A stretch of DNA of 64,000 nt from an uncultured SAR116 cluster alpha proteobacterium (GTDB lineage: Bacteria > Pseudomonadota > Alphaproteobacteria > Puniceispirillales > Puniceispirillaceae), in the NCBI GenBank assembly GCA_902625725.1, contig CACOCY010000009.1, forward strand, positions 27,683-91,682. Reading direction: 5' to 3'. The position numbers and the translations under genes are program-made. Under the pieces are notes generated by a model. That model saw only the letters and a list, made by a program, of their open reading frames with translations. It was not told the DNA's origin and did not search any database. Shown here one piece after another: positions 62,577 to 64,000 of the stretch. Position 1 is the first letter of the stretch; every line of letters starts with the position of its first letter.

Positions 62577-64000
62577 TTAAGAACTAGATAAAGACGCATC
62601 CTTTGCTCCATCATTTAAAAGCTTCCATACTATCCCATCTGATAATGCCATTACAGATGCATCTATTATATTTGTTGACACTCCTACCGTTCTCCAAATC
62701 AAGTCATGTTCGTCTCTAAACTCGATTAAAACGCGAGTAACAGCTCCTGTTCCTTTTTTTCCTTCATGAGGTTCGAGTATCCTGACTTTAAAGTCAATTA
62801 GCTCGACATTACTAAGCGACGGATAAACTTGAATCAAAGCTTTACGAATTGCTTTGTCAATGGCATTTACGGGACCGTTTCCAAGGGCAACTTCATGCTT
62901 AGAACTAGAGCCAATGGTAATAGCAGCCGTAGCTTCTGATTCAACCACGAATACCCCTTCAGCATTAAACCGTCTTTCATCTGTAACCCTGAAGCGACCT
63001 ATGGTAAAATAGTTTGGCACTTGGTCCAATGCCCTTTTGGCTAGCAATTCAAAACTTGCCTCAGCAGAATCAAAAGACCACCCATTAAATTCTTTTTCCT
63101 TAATTTCTCTGATAAGCTTTTCTATTCTGATGTCATCTGATGGTATTTGAAGACCAACCTCAGAGAAACGGGCTAGTACGTTTGACCGCCCGATTTGGTC
63201 AGAAATAACAAATGAACGCTCATTGCCAATTGTCTCTGGAGGAATATGCTCATAAGTTCTTGGATCTTTTTGAGCTGCAGATGCATGCAGTCCTCCTTTA
63301 TGCGCAAATGCAGCTGAACCTACATATGGGGCATGAGGGTCTGGAACGAGATTTAGTCTATCATCTACCATCCTAGACAGGCTAAGAAGTTTTGAGATCT
63401 TTTCAGCTGGAATAGAAGTTTTATAGCCAAGTTTTAGAATTAAAGTGGGGATAAGCGTAATAAGATCTGCATTTCCACAACGCTCACCGAGACCATTAAT
63501 TGTTCCTTGTATTTGTCTAGCCCCTGCCCTGATTGCAGCTAAGCTATTTGCTACAGCTAGACCGATATCGTTGTGGCAATGTATCCCAATATTTGCCTCG
63601 GGAATATATAGTTTTGTTTTGCTTACTATATCAAAAATCTCATCTGTTAATGTTCCACCATTTGTGTCACATAAAATAATCCATCTCGCGCCACCGTCAA
63701 AAGCAGCTTTGACACAAGCTAAAGCGAAATCAGGGTTTGCTTTATAACCGTCAAAATAATGTTCACAATCAAACATTGGCTCCCTGCCCTTCGCATTTGC
63801 TGCTTGCAGTGACTCTGTAATCATTTTTAAATTCTCATCCATCGATATATTTAGAGCTGTATCTACATGAAAATCCCACGTCTTACCCACCAAACAAGTT
63901 GCATCCGAAGGGGCGTTAATAATCGCGTTAAATCCGGGATCATTATCAGTTGACCTCCCACCGCGTCTGGTCATTCCAAAGGCGACTAATGCCGAATTTT
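62577..64000 (-). CDS. cimA: (R)-citramalate synthase (5' end outside the window)
   Basis: CimA condenses acetyl-CoA and pyruvate to (R)-citramalate, the first step of the threonine-independent route to isoleucine. The frame stays open to the window edge ([14 protein letters not shown]...), so the gene starts beyond 64000 and about 50-60 N-terminal residues are missing. The TIM-barrel HMGL domain has [33 protein letters not shown] and [15 protein letters not shown], and the C-terminal regulatory LeuA_dimer domain (last about 130 residues) is present. Its domain layout and [15 protein letters not shown] start distinguish it from LeuA. Confidence 0.95.
   Translation of the reverse strand, partial: NSALVAFGMTRRGGRSTDNDPGFNAIINAPSDATCLVGKTWDFHVDTALNISMDENLKMITESLQAANAKGREPMFDCEHYFDGYKANPDFALACVKAAFDGGARWIILCDTNGGTLTDEIFDIVSKTKLYIPEANIGIHCHNDIGLAVANSLAAIRAGARQIQGTINGLGERCGNADLITLIPTLILKLGYKTSIPAEKISKLLSLSRMVDDRLNLVPDPHAPYVGSAAFAHKGGLHASAAQKDPRTYEHIPPETIGNERSFVISDQIGRSNVLARFSEVGLQIPSDDIRIEKLIREIKEKEFNGWSFDSAEASFELLAKRALDQVPNYFTIGRFRVTDERRFNAEGVFVVESEATAAITIGSSSKHEVALGNGPVNAIDKAIRKALIQVYPSLSNVELIDFKVRILEPHEGKKGTGAVTRVLIEFRDEHDLIWRTVGVSTNIIDASVMALSDGIVWKLLNDGAKDASLSSS

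Noticed and set aside
1..64000. CRISPR arrays, prophage, transposons, toxin-antitoxin or classical defence systems
   Set aside because: No regularly spaced repeats, cas-like proteins, transposases, phage structural proteins or recognisable defence genes were found. The window is mostly core-genome.

Overview
The window is a gene-dense, AT-rich chromosome segment from a free-living, probably marine alphaproteobacterium. Support comes from gene orders typical of the class: fabD-fabG-acpP-fabF-mltG next to gmk; pepA-holC beside lptF-lptG-surA-pdxA-rsmA; rpsF-rpsR-rplI-dnaB-alr-radA-cvpA; and purB-purC-purS-purQ-purL-bolA-grxD. It also carries alphaproteobacterial families (EipB/DUF1849, DUF2066, aa3 oxidase subunit IV, HdaA-type DnaA homologue). 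Low GC, short spacers and overlapping stops and starts suggest a streamlined pelagic lineage such as SAR116/Puniceispirillales, but that placement is inference. UGA acts as an ordinary stop. I saw no CRISPR array, insertion sequence, prophage or integrase.

Bases 1-5560 hold the 3' part of RNase R, rpmG, a Mak-type ROK sugar kinase, an EipB-like periplasmic protein and RNase D. A roughly 760-base gene-poor gap follows, with a candidate structured element and weakly protein-like remnants. Bases 6300-12840 hold hda, a DUF2066 protein, purM-purN, a 43-residue oxidase subunit IV missed by length cut-offs, ndk, holC and pepA. Bases 13040-18490 are an envelope and cofactor operon (lptF, lptG, surA, pdxA, rsmA) in which lptD is missing from its usual place. 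Bases 18490-23590 are the minus-strand fatty-acid operon fabD-fabG-acpP-fabF-mltG-gmk.

Bases 23780-31860 carry the ribosomal and replication run rpsF-rpsR-rplI-dnaB-alr, then mlaE-mlaF, radA and cvpA. purF (32317-33774) lies inverted relative to the expected radA-cvpA-purF-SDR order, with about 460 bases of gene-free DNA on each side. Bases 34240-37840 hold an SDR, bifunctional mnmC, a YcgN-family protein, a small membrane protein and a DUF2256 mini-protein. Bases 37847-44471 are the complete four-gene ligase-associated DNA damage response set (ATP-dependent ligase, MBL-fold exonuclease, Lhr-like helicase, PdeM phosphoesterase) with a glutathione transferase inside it.

Bases 44526-49886 form a lipid-modification island: a COG2907 flavoprotein, a DUF1365 protein and a Cfa-like methyltransferase, then DUF3833, NTF2-like and SDR genes. 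The first three match the furan fatty acid pathway (UfaD, UfaO, UfaM) described in Rhodobacter. Bases 50037-54930 hold an unrecognised membrane-anchored coiled-coil protein, an HD hydrolase, tRNA-Leu(UAA), a rhomboid protease, a CinA-type domain protein, map and a small conserved protein. Bases 55049-60936 are the purB-C-S-Q-L, bolA, grxD run. On the minus strand rpsD, a TrmJ-type methyltransferase and the 3' part of cimA close the window.

Eight purine biosynthesis genes (purM, N, F, B, C, S, Q, L) are spread over three loci. The most interesting points are the furan-fatty-acid-type cluster, the absent lptD, the flipped purF, the gene-poor gaps at 5559-6322 and 31861-32316, and the orphan protein at 50037-50738.
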